Below are positions 1-12,877 of a stretch of 64,000 nucleotides of DNA, in pieces (positions within the stretch are counted from its first letter, which is position 1; each line of letters begins with the position of its first letter). The position numbers and the translations under genes were made by a program. The stretch spans positions 620,001-684,000 of the forward strand of contig CAUWAG010000003.1 of assembly GCA_963556695.1 (NCBI GenBank), written 5' to 3'. The notes beneath the pieces were generated by a model, which was not told the DNA's origin, did not search any database, and saw nothing but the letters and a program-made list of their open reading frames with translations. The stretch is from Anthostomella pinea. Its lineage: Eukaryota > Ascomycota > Sordariomycetes > Xylariales > Xylariaceae.

Positions 1-177
1 ATCACGGCGAATCTGAGCGCACTGGAGCGGCTTTGTCGCGGGTTCGATGCGAGTCGGCAGCGCGGGCTTAATCTGGGCGAGGCGATGGTTGTGGGAACCG
101 ACCTGGGCACGTTGGAGATCAGGGAGGCTGTGGAGCGGAAGGTGGGCGGGCTGCTGCTGTGTCGGGTCGGGCCGTGA
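1..177 (+). CDS. 3' end of an unidentified protein-coding gene (partial)
   Basis: Frame 1 is open from the window edge to a TGA at 175-177 and encodes 58 residues. The residues are Leu/Gly/Arg/Glu-rich and end in LLLCRVGP. Third-position G/C preference matches the neighbouring real genes, which favours coding. The upstream part lies outside the window and no domain can be recognised, so the product is unknown. The call could be wrong if the frame is only open by chance, since 58 codons at high GC is weak evidence. Confidence 0.45.
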   Translation: MTANLSALERLCRGFDASRQRGLNLGEAMVVGTDLGTLEIREAVERKVGGLLLCRVGP

Positions 178-1212
178 TCTTTCATACATATCATTGATGG
201 GTGGCTCTCCTCGCACATCTCGAGAGGAGGCAGCAGGATGTGGTTGGTCGGTCGTATGACGGATTGTGTTCATATCCGGGGCTACCGACGCGGGACTTCC
301 CAGGTTACATCGAGATCGATTCCAGATAGAGGAAGGAACCGAGTTGAGGCGAAGACAGGAGACACGGAGACATCGCTGGTATTGCCGTCTCGTTCTACTA
401 CCCGCAGAGCAGAGAGAGCATGCCTTGTACGATTTGGACATGGGGCGGAGATCACAAAAAGCATCGTCTTGACGCGGCAAATTCACCACTGTACATTTTC
501 TTGAGGGTTTGACCTGTCGCCCCTGTATCATACATACAATCACGATTTGTGGAACACCTACAACTGCACGCATCGCAATGTTCAGAATGCACTGAGCCTC
601 CAGAAGTCCCGTACACCCCTTGTCCACCAAGCGAATGGTGAATTCATTATAACTGGGATAACCAGTCTGTAATAAGTATTGAATATGGCTATTTGTATCA
701 GACCTGGTTATTCCAGGGTGCTTATTTCATTAATACGAATCTAGCATGAATATTTCAGAGTCGACAGGACTGAGGAGCATGACAGATGAACACTTATGAG
801 GGGTTAGTGTACCAAAGTCATCAAGAGCACTTAAGAAAAGATGTATCCATTCTTGTTAAGTGTGTCGTACTCTGCTTTGCTGACATGCCTCGTCACGCAA
901 TGCCTCGGACCAAGAGGTATGCTTCAGTCGGCAAACAATGCTTTCCTTCTTGCCACCCATCCACCATGATGGGAAAGAATGATACTACTACTACTACTAC
1001 AAACCCCCCTGATCTCACAAAACTCCCCGTCCCTGTCTCTGTGCAGCCATGATACAAGAACCAGTTCCCCCTCCGATGCTCCGGTTGGGAAAAAGACAAG
1101 AATAAAGGTATCATATGCGCCTTGGCCTTCCCCCTCATTGGCCAGCATAGTTGATCCTGGATCTCCGCATGACTTTCAGTCTGCGTTTGATCGACAACTT
1201 GCGCCTGATTAC
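178..1212. other. Intergenic region, no gene seen
   Basis: This stretch separates the 3' end of the first gene from the 3' end of the minus-strand Ala/Pro/Lys-rich gene, so it should hold both 3' untranslated regions. Only short overlapping ORFs occur and none has a recognisable domain. A short ACT microsatellite lies near 984-1001. Short palindromes around 645-740 resemble the internal part of the MITEs found at 11.2 and 12.2 kb, but too weakly to call. Confidence 0.6.
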
Positions 1213-3697
1213 CTATACAGACTCAATGGTGGCCGCGGGCTTGGTCTCTTCTGCCATAGTCACTCGGTCGGCAGAGTCGGCAGCTCCATCGACACCGAGG
1301 GATTCACGACGAGATGACTGTTCGACCTTGATTGCCGCGGTTGTCGGTTCATCTGTGGTCTCTTCCTCGAACTGCTCTTCCGCGGTCTTGAACTCTCCAG
1401 CCGGCTGGTCCTCGACCTGAGGCTCCTCGACAGCGGTGCTGGTTTCGCTTCCAACAGGAGCAACCTCATCTTTCGTAGCAACAACAGGCTCACTGACCTC
1501 TAGTGCTTGCTCAGGCTCCTCGACAGTAGGCTCAGCGGCTTGCGAGTGAACCAGGTCTTCGATATCCTCGACCTTGTGTGGGTCTTTGCTGACAACAGGG
1601 ACCGAAGCCGCCTGCTCGGCTGACGCCTCATTAGTTCCAGCCTTGCTCTCCTCGGCCACAGCTGACTGGAAAATGACCTCAGATTCAGTCTTCTCAGCAG
1701 TGGGAGCGGCCGCAGTGCCATTGGAGGCCTTGGCCGTCTCGATATCTTCAGCTGTAGCCTCTTGTGCTACCACGGGGGCGATCTCCTTTGCACTCGGAGC
1801 AGCCTCAGTTGTCTTCTCGACAAGCGGCGTAGCAGCAGTTTCAGTCGAAGCCTTAGCCGTCTCAATAGCATCCTCGGCAGTCTCTGCCTGGCCGACGGCG
1901 GGGCCAACTTCCTTTGCCATGGGTTCTTCCGCTGCGTTCGGCTTCACGACTTCTTTAGCCTCCTTCGCCTTGTCTGTCGACGTGTGAATCTTTGATGCGG
2001 CCTTTTTTGCACTGCTTTCAATATCTTTTGATACGACCTTCTTGGGGATGTTCGTTGGTGCACTCTGCTTTCGTGGCGGCGTGATGGGTCCCTTGTCCGA
2101 GGTCTTGCTAGAGCTGGCCTGCGTGGGACGCATCATGCGGGCGAGGAAGCTGTCGTCAACATGGGCCTCCTTCTTGGCCACGGGGTGCTCCTTGGCCGTT
2201 GGCTTGGGTGGGGGGCCAATACTGGGACGTGACGATCTGCCAATGGTGGAACTCTGACGCTTCAGGCTCTTCGTGCTTGATGCAGCGCCTGAAGTTGAGA
2301 CGCTGTTTCGACTGGGTGATCGGTGGGTCGTTGGGTTCACGCCAAGGTGCTGTGCGTTGCCAGAGGCTCGTGAAAGGGATGTTCTCGCCGCAGTAGGAGC
2401 AGCACTACCGCTACCAAGCTTTGAAGCGGACGCAGCGGTGTGCGTCGTGAGTGAGGAAGGCAGCTTGACAGGTCGAGTAGGTGACTTGACTTTTGGCTTG
2501 ACGAACCCAGCCCCTTTAGGAGGGATCTCCACCGATGCTGGCTTCTTGCCAGCAGACGCCGCAGTTCTTGTGGTGGTTGGCTTCTTCGCTGCTGTGCTGT
2601 CTTTAGACGAGTTTGCACCAGGGGCCTTGTTCACTGGGGCCGAAGTCAAAGCTTTGGTCGGTGCTTTGGTCGGTGTTGGGCTCTTGGGTGCTCTGGCAGC
2701 CATTGGTGACTTTGGAGCTTTGGAAGCGGTCTTTGCAGCTGTCGAGATGGGAGCTACTATCTTGGGAGCAGGTTTTGTGGCACTGGTAGACTTCGCCTTG
2801 GCGGTGGCAGCAGACTTGCCATTCACGCCATTGCTCGTGCCCGATTTGGGAAGCGAATTGCCCACCTTAATGGCTGACGCTTCAGTAGGGTTGCCAGGCA
2901 GCATCTTGACGTCGAGCTCTTCCTCGTCTGTGAACTTGTCTGGGTTTGCATTGGGGGCGAGTTCAGGGGTGTTCCCGTTCTTTCTGGGAGACAACTTGGG
3001 AGGCGAAGCTTGTCGTGGTGACTCGGGTATGGGCTCCTGCGACAGATTTGTCTTGAAGGCAGCGGAGTTTTGGGCCATGTTGGCGGCAAAGACGTCGGTC
3101 TTTTCGGATGCGGGATGTGGTGTGGTGGCTTCGGTGTCGTTGCTCAACCTCCGACTTGATACTGAGAGCGAGTCTCCACTGTGTTCTCTCTTCAGGCCTA
3201 TCCGACCGTCTTTTTCGACTGCAACGAAGGATGTTCGAACTTTGGACAACGGGCGAGGCGAATCAGATGGGGAGGGGGAAGCTGATGGTTCGAAGTTTGG
3301 AGTTAGTTGCAATGCTGGCCCCAAAAAAGATAGCTCAAGTTCGGTGCCTGGGATTGACCGCGCACTGACGTATTCAATGCTGCAGCGGCCGATCGGTACC
3401 TAATAAGACCCAGCGGTCGGACAGTTGGATTGGGAATTGTGGAGTGTGGGACTTGGGGAGTTGAAAGAAAACGGTTGGGCGGTCAGAACATGATGCTTTG
3501 TAGGAGAGGTGACTGGAGGTTTGGGTTTGTTTATGTATAGGAGTTGAGTCGTGACAAGACGAGTGACTGGACTGTCAGGAAGGAGGTGCCTCACCGATTG
3601 AACGACCTGGGCCGGGAGACCTCCCTCGATCATCAGGGGGAGCGTTCTCGCCTTGTCTCTGCTCGAACATGGCGCGAAGGTTCCTGACTCCAGACAT
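1213..3697 (-). CDS. Low-complexity Ala/Pro/Ser/Lys-rich fungal protein (mucin-7-like annotation)
   Basis: Two exons: 3697-3595 and 3281-1213, 723 aa. The start is the ATG at 3697, giving an N-terminus MSGVRNLRAMFEQ. The donor is GTGAGG at 3594. The acceptor at 3282 follows an ACTAAC branch site and restores the frame into SPRPLSKVRTSFVAVEKDGR. This pair of N-terminal blocks, followed by a long disordered tail, is what I recall of a conserved fungal family often auto-named mucin-7 or proteophosphoglycan; its function is unknown to me. The middle is Lys/Pro/Ser/Thr-rich with one conserved-looking island (DDSFLARMMRPTQASSSKT). The C-terminal third is acidic Ala/Glu/Val-rich and contains a tandem duplication of about 35 residues around the repeated IETAKAS motif. 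There is no signal peptide and no membrane segment. The acidic/basic segregation suggests a scaffold or cytoskeleton-associated role, which is inference only. Confidence 0.8.
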
Positions 3698-5299
3698 GTT
3701 TCCAGGTTGCGACTGGTTGCGACAGGTTGCGACAGGTTCTGACAACTTCGACGTCGGTGTCGGTGTAGATAGGGTAGGCACTTGCTGGTAGTAGAAGCAG
3801 TAGAAGCCACCGGGTGACGATGGATGCTACCGATCAGCAATCAGAAAGCGTCACCGCAGATAAATGCAGGTGCTGCTGCTTGTTGACACCGAGCACATGC
3901 CCTCTTCTCTTCGTTTGTGTGTTCCGTTTGGCCGTTCAGTCGAGCGAATGCAAGCAAGCAAGAGCAAGCAAGCAAGCAGATACAGTAGGGACTCGGAAAC
4001 GGGACGAAAGGACTCGATCGAAGCTTGGAAGTCGGTACGGCAGTTAAGGCAGACCAGGGGCAAGGAGGTCGACGATGCAAAGCGGGCAGCTATCCGAGAC
4101 AAGACAAACAGACAGATGGATAGGTAGAGCAAAAGCAAAGAGCAGGAGGAGGGTTGTGAACTATGACGGCGTCGGCGCAGGACAGAGTCGGCAGGTCGGG
4201 CAGGTCGGGCAGGGCAGCTGAATGAAGAAGGAACAGATGGCCAGATTCATGCGATATCGTCGGTCTCTCGGGAGTTTGCCAGACTGACTGCCATCTGATG
4301 ATCTGGGAAGCTTCGCAGCAGTTGGTGGGATGTGGTCTGTGGCCCGTTGAGGGTCCCTTAAATTAGGGAGATAATTTCAAGGGTGTGTTGACTGTTGATG
4401 GCGGCCGGCGGGTGGCCAGCGGGTGGGTTCAGGGGCTTGCAGGAGGCTGTCGTGGCTGTTCCGGCCGCGAACACCACTGACACTACATTTTACTTGTTAA
4501 CGTGTGGTGTGAGACGAACACCATCCCGAATCATCAATGCCCAGTCCCTTCAATGCCCCTTTTCTCTCGAGACTGACTCTCATTGAAATTCTACCTCCAT
4601 AGACCTATTCAATTGCAGTCGAACTCCCCATGTAAACAATTGTCAACAACGGAAAGACATGCAACCGTTGACTTGTGCTGACTTATCTGGGTAGACGATC
4701 CCGAATTAGGAGCGAACCAATGCAGCTAAAGATTCATGTCGAGATCGAAAGTAGAGACGTTATATCACCAGAGCAACTGGCTAGCGGGATTATCCAGAAA
4801 CTCCAGTGCAGATCTCCTATGTTCGGGCTAACATAAGGAGGTACTGTAGATATAATAGCGAAGTCATCGTGGTTCCTTGCGTGTCACACGTCGCATGTTT
4901 CAGGTTGGGGGGCTGCTCTCTACCACGGACGGAGTAGAACATGCAAAACTCCATCACCAATTGCTTGGTTCACAGACATCAGCTTCAGGCCATGCAGAGC
5001 GTATGCAGGAGATGCAACCTTTCACTGCATGTAGGCAGGAGGAGCAATAGAATTTCGGCTCCTACTGTGATAGCGCGCATACCCTGACAGTCTGAAAGCT
5101 ACCCCTGTTTCCAGAAGGCTCAGAAGCTCCGGTCCCCGGAAGCGATCCCCAGATTTGACTCCCCCACTAAGCCGTCAAGGTTCCTTCGGAGAATCGGGGC
5201 CTGCGAGGGAGCTGCTGTAAAAATATATTTGTTCGTTGTCAGAGCTTCACTTCCTCCGATTAACGCAACGAAAGTCGAGATACCAAGCGAACCGCTACC
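3698..5299. promoter_or_regulatory. Divergent intergenic region between the Ala/Pro/Lys gene and LYS12
   Basis: The flanking genes are transcribed away from each other, so this 1.6 kb should carry both promoters and 5' leaders. It holds CT/GA-rich and short direct-repeat stretches, for example GGTCGGGCA repeats near 4190-4210 and AAGCAAG repeats near 3955-3975. No convincing ORF or transposon was seen. The LYS12 start sits in an ACCATGG context. Confidence 0.5.
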
Positions 5300-6475
<1,176 letters not shown>

Positions 6476-6982
6476 AGCACTCCCACTTTCGAGAGCCTAT
6501 CGAAGGAAGCAAAACAGACAGGTCGGGGGTGCCTTTATACGCATGTTCGAACGAAGAGGTAAAACCTGAAAAGCCATTTAGACGTGATACCCTAACTCAT
6601 CGAAAGGGGAGTCGAAAAGATAGGATCGTAAGACCAATGTACAAATTACTATATTGTTATTGTAGAGAAGAGTTGTGCCTCGCAGTGCAGACGTATCTAA
6701 CGCCCGTATGATCCATGCGCCTCGTGCCATTTTTCGCCCATCAAGCTAAGTGGTTGTCTTTGTTTCAACCGGAGATTGATATGTACAAATCTATATACAA
6801 GTTTTTACATTGACGCCATCTCTAAAAGCTTGTGACATGTCTAGCTCGTCTCGCAGCGATGCTAAGTATCGTCACAATGTTGTACACATGATCGTAAGTT
6901 CGACGTCTGCCACACCGGTGTAGCTATGCGTTCATCGCTGTCAACGCAGCGATGCTTCTCCCGATCTCTTATTGGGCTTCGA
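6476..6982. other. Convergent 3' region between LYS12 and MEF1
   Basis: Both neighbours end here, so the 507 bp should hold the two 3' untranslated regions and polyadenylation signals. It is moderately AT-rich. No additional gene, tRNA or repeat was recognised. Confidence 0.6.
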
Positions 6983-9615
6983 TTACTTCGATCGCTTCTC
7001 CTCGAGCTCCTTCTGGTACTTGGCAACCAGCTCCTTCCTATGAAGATTGTCAGATATCATTACATCCATGTAGAAGAACAGTCACAGCCCAGACAAAAGG
7101 GTAGGAGGGAAACTTACTGCAAATGCGGCTGCGCCGGCGCATAGTGGCTAAACTCCATGCTGAACTCGCCCTTGCCTTGCGTAGCAGCGCGGAGCTGCGT
7201 GCTGAAGCCGAACATGGCGTTCAAACTGCAGTCGGCGATGAGCGTGAAGTCCTCGCTGCCGATCTCGGTGTCGATGATGGTCGCGTTGCGCTTGTTCATC
7301 AGCATCAGGATGTTGCCCTGGAACTCGTTGGGCGCCATGATGGTCGTCTTCATGAGCGGCTCGAGCACCTGCCCGCCGGCCTCGTGGAACACCTTGCGGA
7401 ACGCCATCTGCGCCGCCAAGCTGAAGGCGAAGTCGGAGGAATCCGTCACGTGCGTCGCGCCGTCGTTGACAACCATGCGTGCGCCGATGACCTTGTGGCC
7501 TAGTAGCGGGCCCTTGTCGCAAGCGATTTCGAAACCCTTGCCACAGGCCGAGATGAACTTGTCGGGGATGGCGCCACCGACGACCTGGTTCGAGAAGCTG
7601 TTCTTCTCGGGCTCGGGGTTGGGCTCGATCCAGCCGCCTACACGAGCGAAGTCTCCCGGTCCACCAGTCTGTCGTCGCAGGAGGTAGTCGAACTCGGCCT
7701 TCTGTGCAATAGTTTCACGGTAGGCGACACGAGGCTGACCAGTAGAGCACTCGACCTTGTATTCTCGGCGCAGCCGCTCGATGTAGATCTCCAAGTGTAA
7801 CTCGCCCATACCCGAGATAATAGTCTCCTCACTCTCGTCGTCGACGTACAACCGGAAGGTAGGGTCCTCACGCTGGAATCGGTTCATCGCTTTACTGAAG
7901 TTATCGGCGTCGGTGCTTCGCTTGGGCTTGATCGAAAGAGACATGACCGCATCGGGCACGAACATAGACGACATAGTGTACGGCAGGTTACCATCAGTGA
8001 AAGTGTCGCCAGAGGCGCAATCCACGCCAAAGACGGCGCAAATCTCACCAGCACCGACCTCGTTCACGTCCTCCATCTCGTTGGAGTGCATGCGTACTAT
8101 ACGCGGGATTCGGACCTTCTTGTCGTTCCGGGAGTTGAACAGGTAGGTTCCTTTCCGGAGGGTACCCTGGTAGACCCGGATATAGGTGAGCTGACCATAG
8201 TTGTTTTCTTCGAGCTTGAAGGCCAGTCCAACGAAAGGTAGCGAGTTGTAAGGGACCAGCTTCGTCACTGCCTCGTCCCTAGTCTTATCCAGCGCTACGT
8301 TCTCCACGTCCGCAGGCATAGGCAGGTAGTCACAGACAGCGTCGAGCATCGGCTGGACGGACTTGTCAGCCAATGCGGAGCCCATCATGACAGGGGTGAA
8401 CTTGAGAGCAATTGTCGCCCTCCGAATGGCGGCCATCATCTGCTCTGGGGTTGGTGTGCGCTCGTCTAGGAAGATCTCGGCAATCTCGTCGTCTACATCT
8501 GCCAGCTTCTCAATCAAGACCTGCCGTTTTTCCTCCGCAAAATCCTTGATATCAGCAGGTATCGTATCCTCGATTCGGAGTATCGTTCCCTTAGGCCCTT
8601 CGCTGTAGATGGAGCGCATGTGTATTAGATCGACGACGCCCTTAAATTGGTCTTCCAATCCTATGGGTACTTGGATAGCAGCAGCCGGGAACTTAAGCTT
8701 GGAATTGATCTGCTCAACGGCCTTCCACGGGTTGGCACCCATCCGGTCCATCTTGTTCACGAAGCTGATCCGTGGAATGTTGTAACGCTTCATCTGTCTG
8801 TCCACCGTGATCGTCTGCGACTGGACACCACTGACGGCGCACAGAATCATGACCGCGCCATCGAGAACCCGGAGTGCGCGCTCGACCTCGATGGTGAAAT
8901 CAATGTGTCCGGGGGTATCGATCAAATTGACGTGATATGTCTCCTCCTGGCCGTTCTCCACCTTCTTCCAGTCACAAAAGGTGGCGGCAGACTGGATGGT
9001 GATTCCCTTCTCTCGCTCGAGATCCATGGAGTCCATCTTCGCGCCGGCGCCATCCTTTCCTCGCACCTCGTGTATAGCCTTAATTCGACCAGTGTAGAAG
9101 AGTACTCGCTCGGTCACAGTCGTTTTGCCGCTGTCAATATGTGCCTGTCCCAGCGTTTAGTATGCGCATCCTTCTTCGTCGCAGCCGATGATCGACTGGC
9201 TCGCTCGGGGATCGTCGGGAACGTACGGCAATACCAATGTTTCGCACTCTCGACAGTCGCTTCTTCTCTTCCGGGCTCATCTTGGCGAAGACAGCTTCGG
9301 GGGTAAGGTTTTGGGCCTCCTCGGCGGCCTTCTTCAGCCTGTCGCGGACACCCCGTTAGTCGACCATAAGATTGGCAAGCTAGAAAGCCAGGAGGTTCCT
9401 CACGCAGCACCGGCAGCACCACTCGCAGCCGCGAATCTCGGCTTTGTGAGGCTGAAGTATCTCCTTCCATCAACGCGCAGCGGAGCCACGATCATCTGCG
9501 CAGGAGACCGGGTCCCTGAAGCTCTAGGTAGCAAGTGAAGGTATCGAGCGCCACATCTGGAGCCGAAGATGCGGCTGTCGCTGATGGCAGCCACCGCCGC
9601 CCGTTGGACCCTCAT
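6983..9615 (-). CDS. MEF1: Mitochondrial translation elongation factor G
   Basis: Four exons, 9615-9404, 9338-9227, 9144-7118 and 7037-6983, 801 aa; every junction keeps frame. Introns have GTGAGG, GTACGT and GTAAGT donors; the first also has a CTAAC branch site. Residues 1 to about 70 are Arg/Ala/Ser-rich without acidic clusters, a typical mitochondrial presequence. The GTPase domain shows [15 protein letters not shown] (G1, split by intron 2), a GITIQSAAT switch, [10 protein letters not shown] (G3) and FVNKMDRMG (G4). EF-G domains II to V follow, with [18 protein letters not shown] and [11 protein letters not shown]. The last exon adds [17 protein letters not shown], a charged C-terminal helix. 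The role is GTP-dependent ribosomal translocation in the mitochondrial matrix. The length fits yeast Mef1. There is no sign of damage. Confidence 0.96.
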
Positions 9616-10509
9616 ATTGAAAGACAGGAAACGACCGCGAAAACAAGTGTCGAATGAGAAAGAAATTAGGATTTAGACCACCGATCAATCGATGGGTGAT
9701 GCTCTTCTGAGGATGCGTTGGAGCTCCTGGAATTTTTTTGGGTTAGAACGGCTGTCGGCGAATCAAAGCCCGCCGCCGACCCCGGAGTTCCCAAGCCCAG
9801 AGCCCCTGACTTTAGAAGCTGTTCGGGACCATAGGTAATCAGGATGTTTGAACGCTACCGAAAACTTTGTGTATTCCCGATCGGTGGCAGAGCCGCTTTT
9901 CTTGCAATCTGTGCTCACGTGCTGGCTCCTTCGGATAGACTACCGGCAGATCAATCTGGGAAAACCAATCAAATCAAGATATGTGCCAGTAAAGTAGTTC
10001 TGCTACAATCGGGAATACACAAAGCCTTCGGTAGACCTCCGCGGTGCCATGCGACCGTGATACCTGCAACTGCACACACATCCCAAGGTATCTCTGTCCA
10101 TTTGGTCCATTTAGCCTGGTCCATCTGGTCAATTAACAGCTCGCGCGAGAGTAATACTTGCAACTGCATTCAACGCATACCAATCTGAAGGTATATCTGT
10201 CTGAATGTAGTGTGCCCAACTCGGATGCAATTGACTCGATTAAGCAAGTGTAGTATGCCCTATCCAAAGGTACCGCGTTTCCTTAAGTAAACTGGCCACG
10301 GGGTGGAAACGCTGATCTACGTAGTAATCCGCGTACGACGGTGTTATACCCGGTGATTTGTTTTCTTTCGTCCTATTAAGCGTTTAGCAATTGAAAAGGC
10401 TCTGGTTTTATGGAATACTAAAAAAGCATACCCTTGTTAGTTTCCTCGGAATTTTGAGTATATAATTATCTTGATGAAGACTCTGTACGCTGTTAGCATC
10501 ATGCCCATA
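9616..10509. other. Intergenic region
   Basis: This lies between the MEF1 5' end and the 3' end of the C2H2 pseudogene. The first 150 bp should contain the MEF1 promoter. From about 9890 to 10200 short motifs recur on both strands (for example CGGGAATACACAAAG at about 10009 and CTTTGTGTATTCCCG at about 9865). That is a 15-bp inverted repeat about 130 bp apart and may mark a small decayed element. No gene recognised. Confidence 0.5.
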
Positions 10510-10886
10510 TTAGGCCACGCAGTAGGTTGCAGTATTCACCTCAATGCGCGGCTCCTTGTCTGGAAACAATTTCCCGAGGAATTCTACGAGTGACGCAGAG
10601 GTTAGATTATCGCAAGGGATACTGTCGTAAACCCATGGGCTCATTCCGTCATCGTCCGCGCCACCTTCTCTCTCTTCATCTGCGTTTTTATCATCGTCAG
10701 AAAATGCGCCTGGTGGCTTCAGTTCGTCGTCTTCCCTGGACTCTTCAGTCGTATACTCGGCCTGCGGCAGGGCGAATAGCGCGAGGTCCTCCTGATGTCT
10801 ACCCACATGGTGCTGATAGCGCCTCGGAGAGTCAATCATCTCGTGACAGAAAGGGCATGCTTCGGCTTGGAATTCTTTCCTGGATA

Positions 10887-10920
10887 GGGAGGCTCGAGTC
10901 ATCGGGAGGCTCGAGTCATC
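10887..10920. repeat. Perfect 17-bp tandem duplication (two units)
   Basis: The unit GGGAGGCTCGAGTCATC occurs twice head to tail (10887-10903, 10904-10920). On the coding strand the duplication repeats the codons for MTRAS and, being 17 bp, changes frame. Removing one unit joins LLMTRAS directly to LSRKEFQAEACPFC. This identifies the duplication as the lesion. Confidence 0.9.
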
Positions 10921-11198
10921 AAGAGCCCAAGCTCATCATCAGCCATAGAGTATTGATGAATGACTGGCACATGGCGGTGCAAGGCTGGTTCGGAGTCGAA
11001 TACCGCGCCACATGAGAATGGGCAGTGCCATGTTCTCCAATGCCTCTCGTACACGTGGGCCATCCATCTGTGACGCCTTCCAAATTCTTGCGATGCATCG
11101 GTGCAATCGATGTGGATACAGATGTAGGGTCTCAGGTCCGCGAAGACGTGTCTCCCCTGTAACCACAAATTAGCTGCCATCGTCTTGTCAATGCGTTA

Positions 11199-11415
11199 TA
11201 CTGAACCCTCATAAGTCTCCATACACCCCTCGGGCCGTTCTTAAGATTTGAAAAAATTGGGGGTATTTGTTATCCGTGGAATAACGACCGCGGAATAAGC
11301 GTTAAGCATGATTAATCAAAATTTAACGGCTTATTCCAGTATGCTTATTCCGATTTGATAAATATACCGTTATTTGCTAGAAAGGTCGTGTACGGAGACT
11401 TATAAGGGTTCAGTG
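11199..11415. mobile_element. 217-bp MITE, copy 1, TA target site, inside an intron
   Basis: Terminal inverted repeats of about 28 bp (YACTGAACCCTCATAAGTCT and onward to GTACAC) bound the element. It is flanked by TA on each side (11197-11198 and 11416-11417), as for Tc1/mariner-type MITEs. The interior contains GGAATAAGC and its complement GCTTATTCC as subterminal repeats. It has no coding capacity. It lies inside the last intron of the C2H2 pseudogene; without it that intron would be about 60 bp, a normal fungal size. Confidence 0.88.
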
Positions 11416-12195
11416 TAACGACTTTGAATACATACTTCCAAGCGGCCCGGCCATTGGCTGTCACCATCATGTAACAGAAGGGACACTCAAAAGGCTCATC
11501 TTCGGAATGTGCTGGCATGGGCGGTACATGTCGTCTTTCCGTATTCCATGCTGACGTTGCGTACGATGTCTGCGATATTCCACTTTCGGAGCGCTCGTCT
11601 GCGTCAACGAATCCAAAGGCGGGTCGCGAATCAATATAGTCCTTCAGTGCGTCAGGTATTGACGACGCGAGGGTCGTCACTCCGTCGCCTTCACCGTTAC
11701 CTTCACCGTCACCTTCTCGCTCTTCGAGATTCAGACCAGCTGCTAGCTTCTCATGGTGTGCTTCTCTGTATTTGAAGTATTGTCTTCGCTTGGAGATTGC
11801 TGACCCTAATCGCTTGACCAAAGCCTCGCCTGCTTGCGGAAAGTTCGCCTCGACATGTGCAATATCATGCGGCTCGAAGAAGGTAGCGTCGGTGCCGGTG
11901 GATAACCCGTATCAGTCGTAGGGTGCTGGATTCCGAATTGACACTGAAAGCCTTAAAAGACAAGTCGTCAGTCGGGCAATGTATGAGAGCGTCTCGTTCA
12001 GGTCCCCAACGTCGTCATATTCTAAGGGGCCACCGGGTTCCAGCATGCCCTCAGGTTCATCTCTAGACTCATTTTCTGCTCCTTGAACAATCTCGCGTCC
12101 TGGACTATATCAGTATGTAAAGATTCGAACTTGAAACATGCAGGTAACATGTTCCGAGCCAAATGGTTTAGCTGATTGGACTCCTGTAGCTTGTA

Positions 12196-12394
12196 CACTC
12201 AGCCCTCATAAGTCTCCGTACGCGCATGGTGGCAAAATTCCAGCAAAGGAAATATTGGAATAAGCACCCTGGAATAAGCGTCAGGGATGTCTAATAAAGA
12301 TCCAACTGCTTATTCCGGTGTGCTTATTCCGATTTGATGAATTTACCGTGTTTTGTTGGAAGGGTCGTGTACGGAGACTTGTGAGGGTTCAGTG
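12196..12394. mobile_element. 199-bp MITE, copy 2, same family
   Basis: The terminal repeats match copy 1 (CACTSARCCCTCAYAAGTCT at the ends), with flanking TA at 12194-12195 and 12395-12396. The interior again has paired GGAATAAGC / GCTTATTCC motifs and a CCGATTTGAT segment shared with copy 1. It lies in the first intron of the same C2H2 pseudogene. No transposase of matching ends is present in the window; the mariner element at 53.3 kb has different termini. Confidence 0.88.
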
Positions 12395-12877
12395 TACCTA
12401 GGTAGCGCACCAGACACCATCTGGGATTTCCAAAGCAGACCATTCGAGCCAGCGATGATTGCTATGGACTCCGGGCCTCGTGGGCTCAACGATACATACC
12501 TTCAAGAAGCAAATCCTTGATATCCTTCAGGAGCCCAACGACTCGATTGCGTATAGCTGAGGCATCTCGCAGTCGAAAATCTAGGAGCTTGTTCCCCGTC
12601 GATGCGCCCCTATCTTGCCAGCCCACACCTGAAATCTGGCCAGCTCATCATCGACTCGCGAAGTAAGATAGGTCATACCGCCTTCAACCTGTGTGGAGTC
12701 GGACAAGGCCTTGAAAGAGGTTTGACAGTCCGATACATGGTCCGCGATGGAAAGTGACTTGGTGGACTTGCCTCGTGCACCAGGGAAAGCCATATCAATG
12801 GCTGAAGATTTCGCATGAAATGAAAACGTGAAGTTGATGCGTTCCTGCGGCTCCAGAAGGCCCATCCATACGGCCAT

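Larger units (their letters stand above)
10510..12877 (-). pseudogene. Decayed AcuF-like C2H2 zinc-finger gene
   Basis: Collinear pieces of one protein run down the minus strand: an N-terminal helical part (SLSIADHVSDCQTSFKAL, then RFQVWAGKIGAHRRGTSS), then FRLRDASAIRNRVVGLLKD, REIVQGAENESRDEPEG, LLRLSVSIRNPAPYD, KRLGSAISKRRQYFKYREAHHEKL, FECPFCYMM, HVFADLRPYICIH, and C-terminal Cys/His fingers WHCPFSCG and ACPFCHEMIDSPRR. This order is that of the fungal proteins loosely named oxidoreductase AcuF-like with C2H2 fingers. Two introns fit (12099-12499 and 11157-11435), each holding a MITE. Lesions: a one-base deletion near 12584 after GTSS, an in-frame TGA at 11912-11914 where homologues would have a residue (CGA to TGA is the simplest change), and a 17-bp tandem duplication at 10887-10920 that shifts frame. 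The start at 12877 is uncertain. The gene faces away from the DUF7580 gene 158 bp upstream. Confidence 0.8.

Noticed and set aside
645..740. Possible relic of the 11.2/12.2-kb MITE (CTGGGATAACCAG, TTATTCCAGGGTGCTTATT)
   Set aside because: Only the internal GCTTATTCC-like words are similar. The terminal repeats and TA duplications cannot be found.
2273..3403. Long plus-strand ORF of 376 codons opposite the Ala/Pro/Lys-rich gene
   Set aside because: It is the antisense shadow of a low-complexity gene whose spliced model has consensus splice sites and a conserved-looking N-terminus. The plus-strand product is itself repetitive and lacks any domain.
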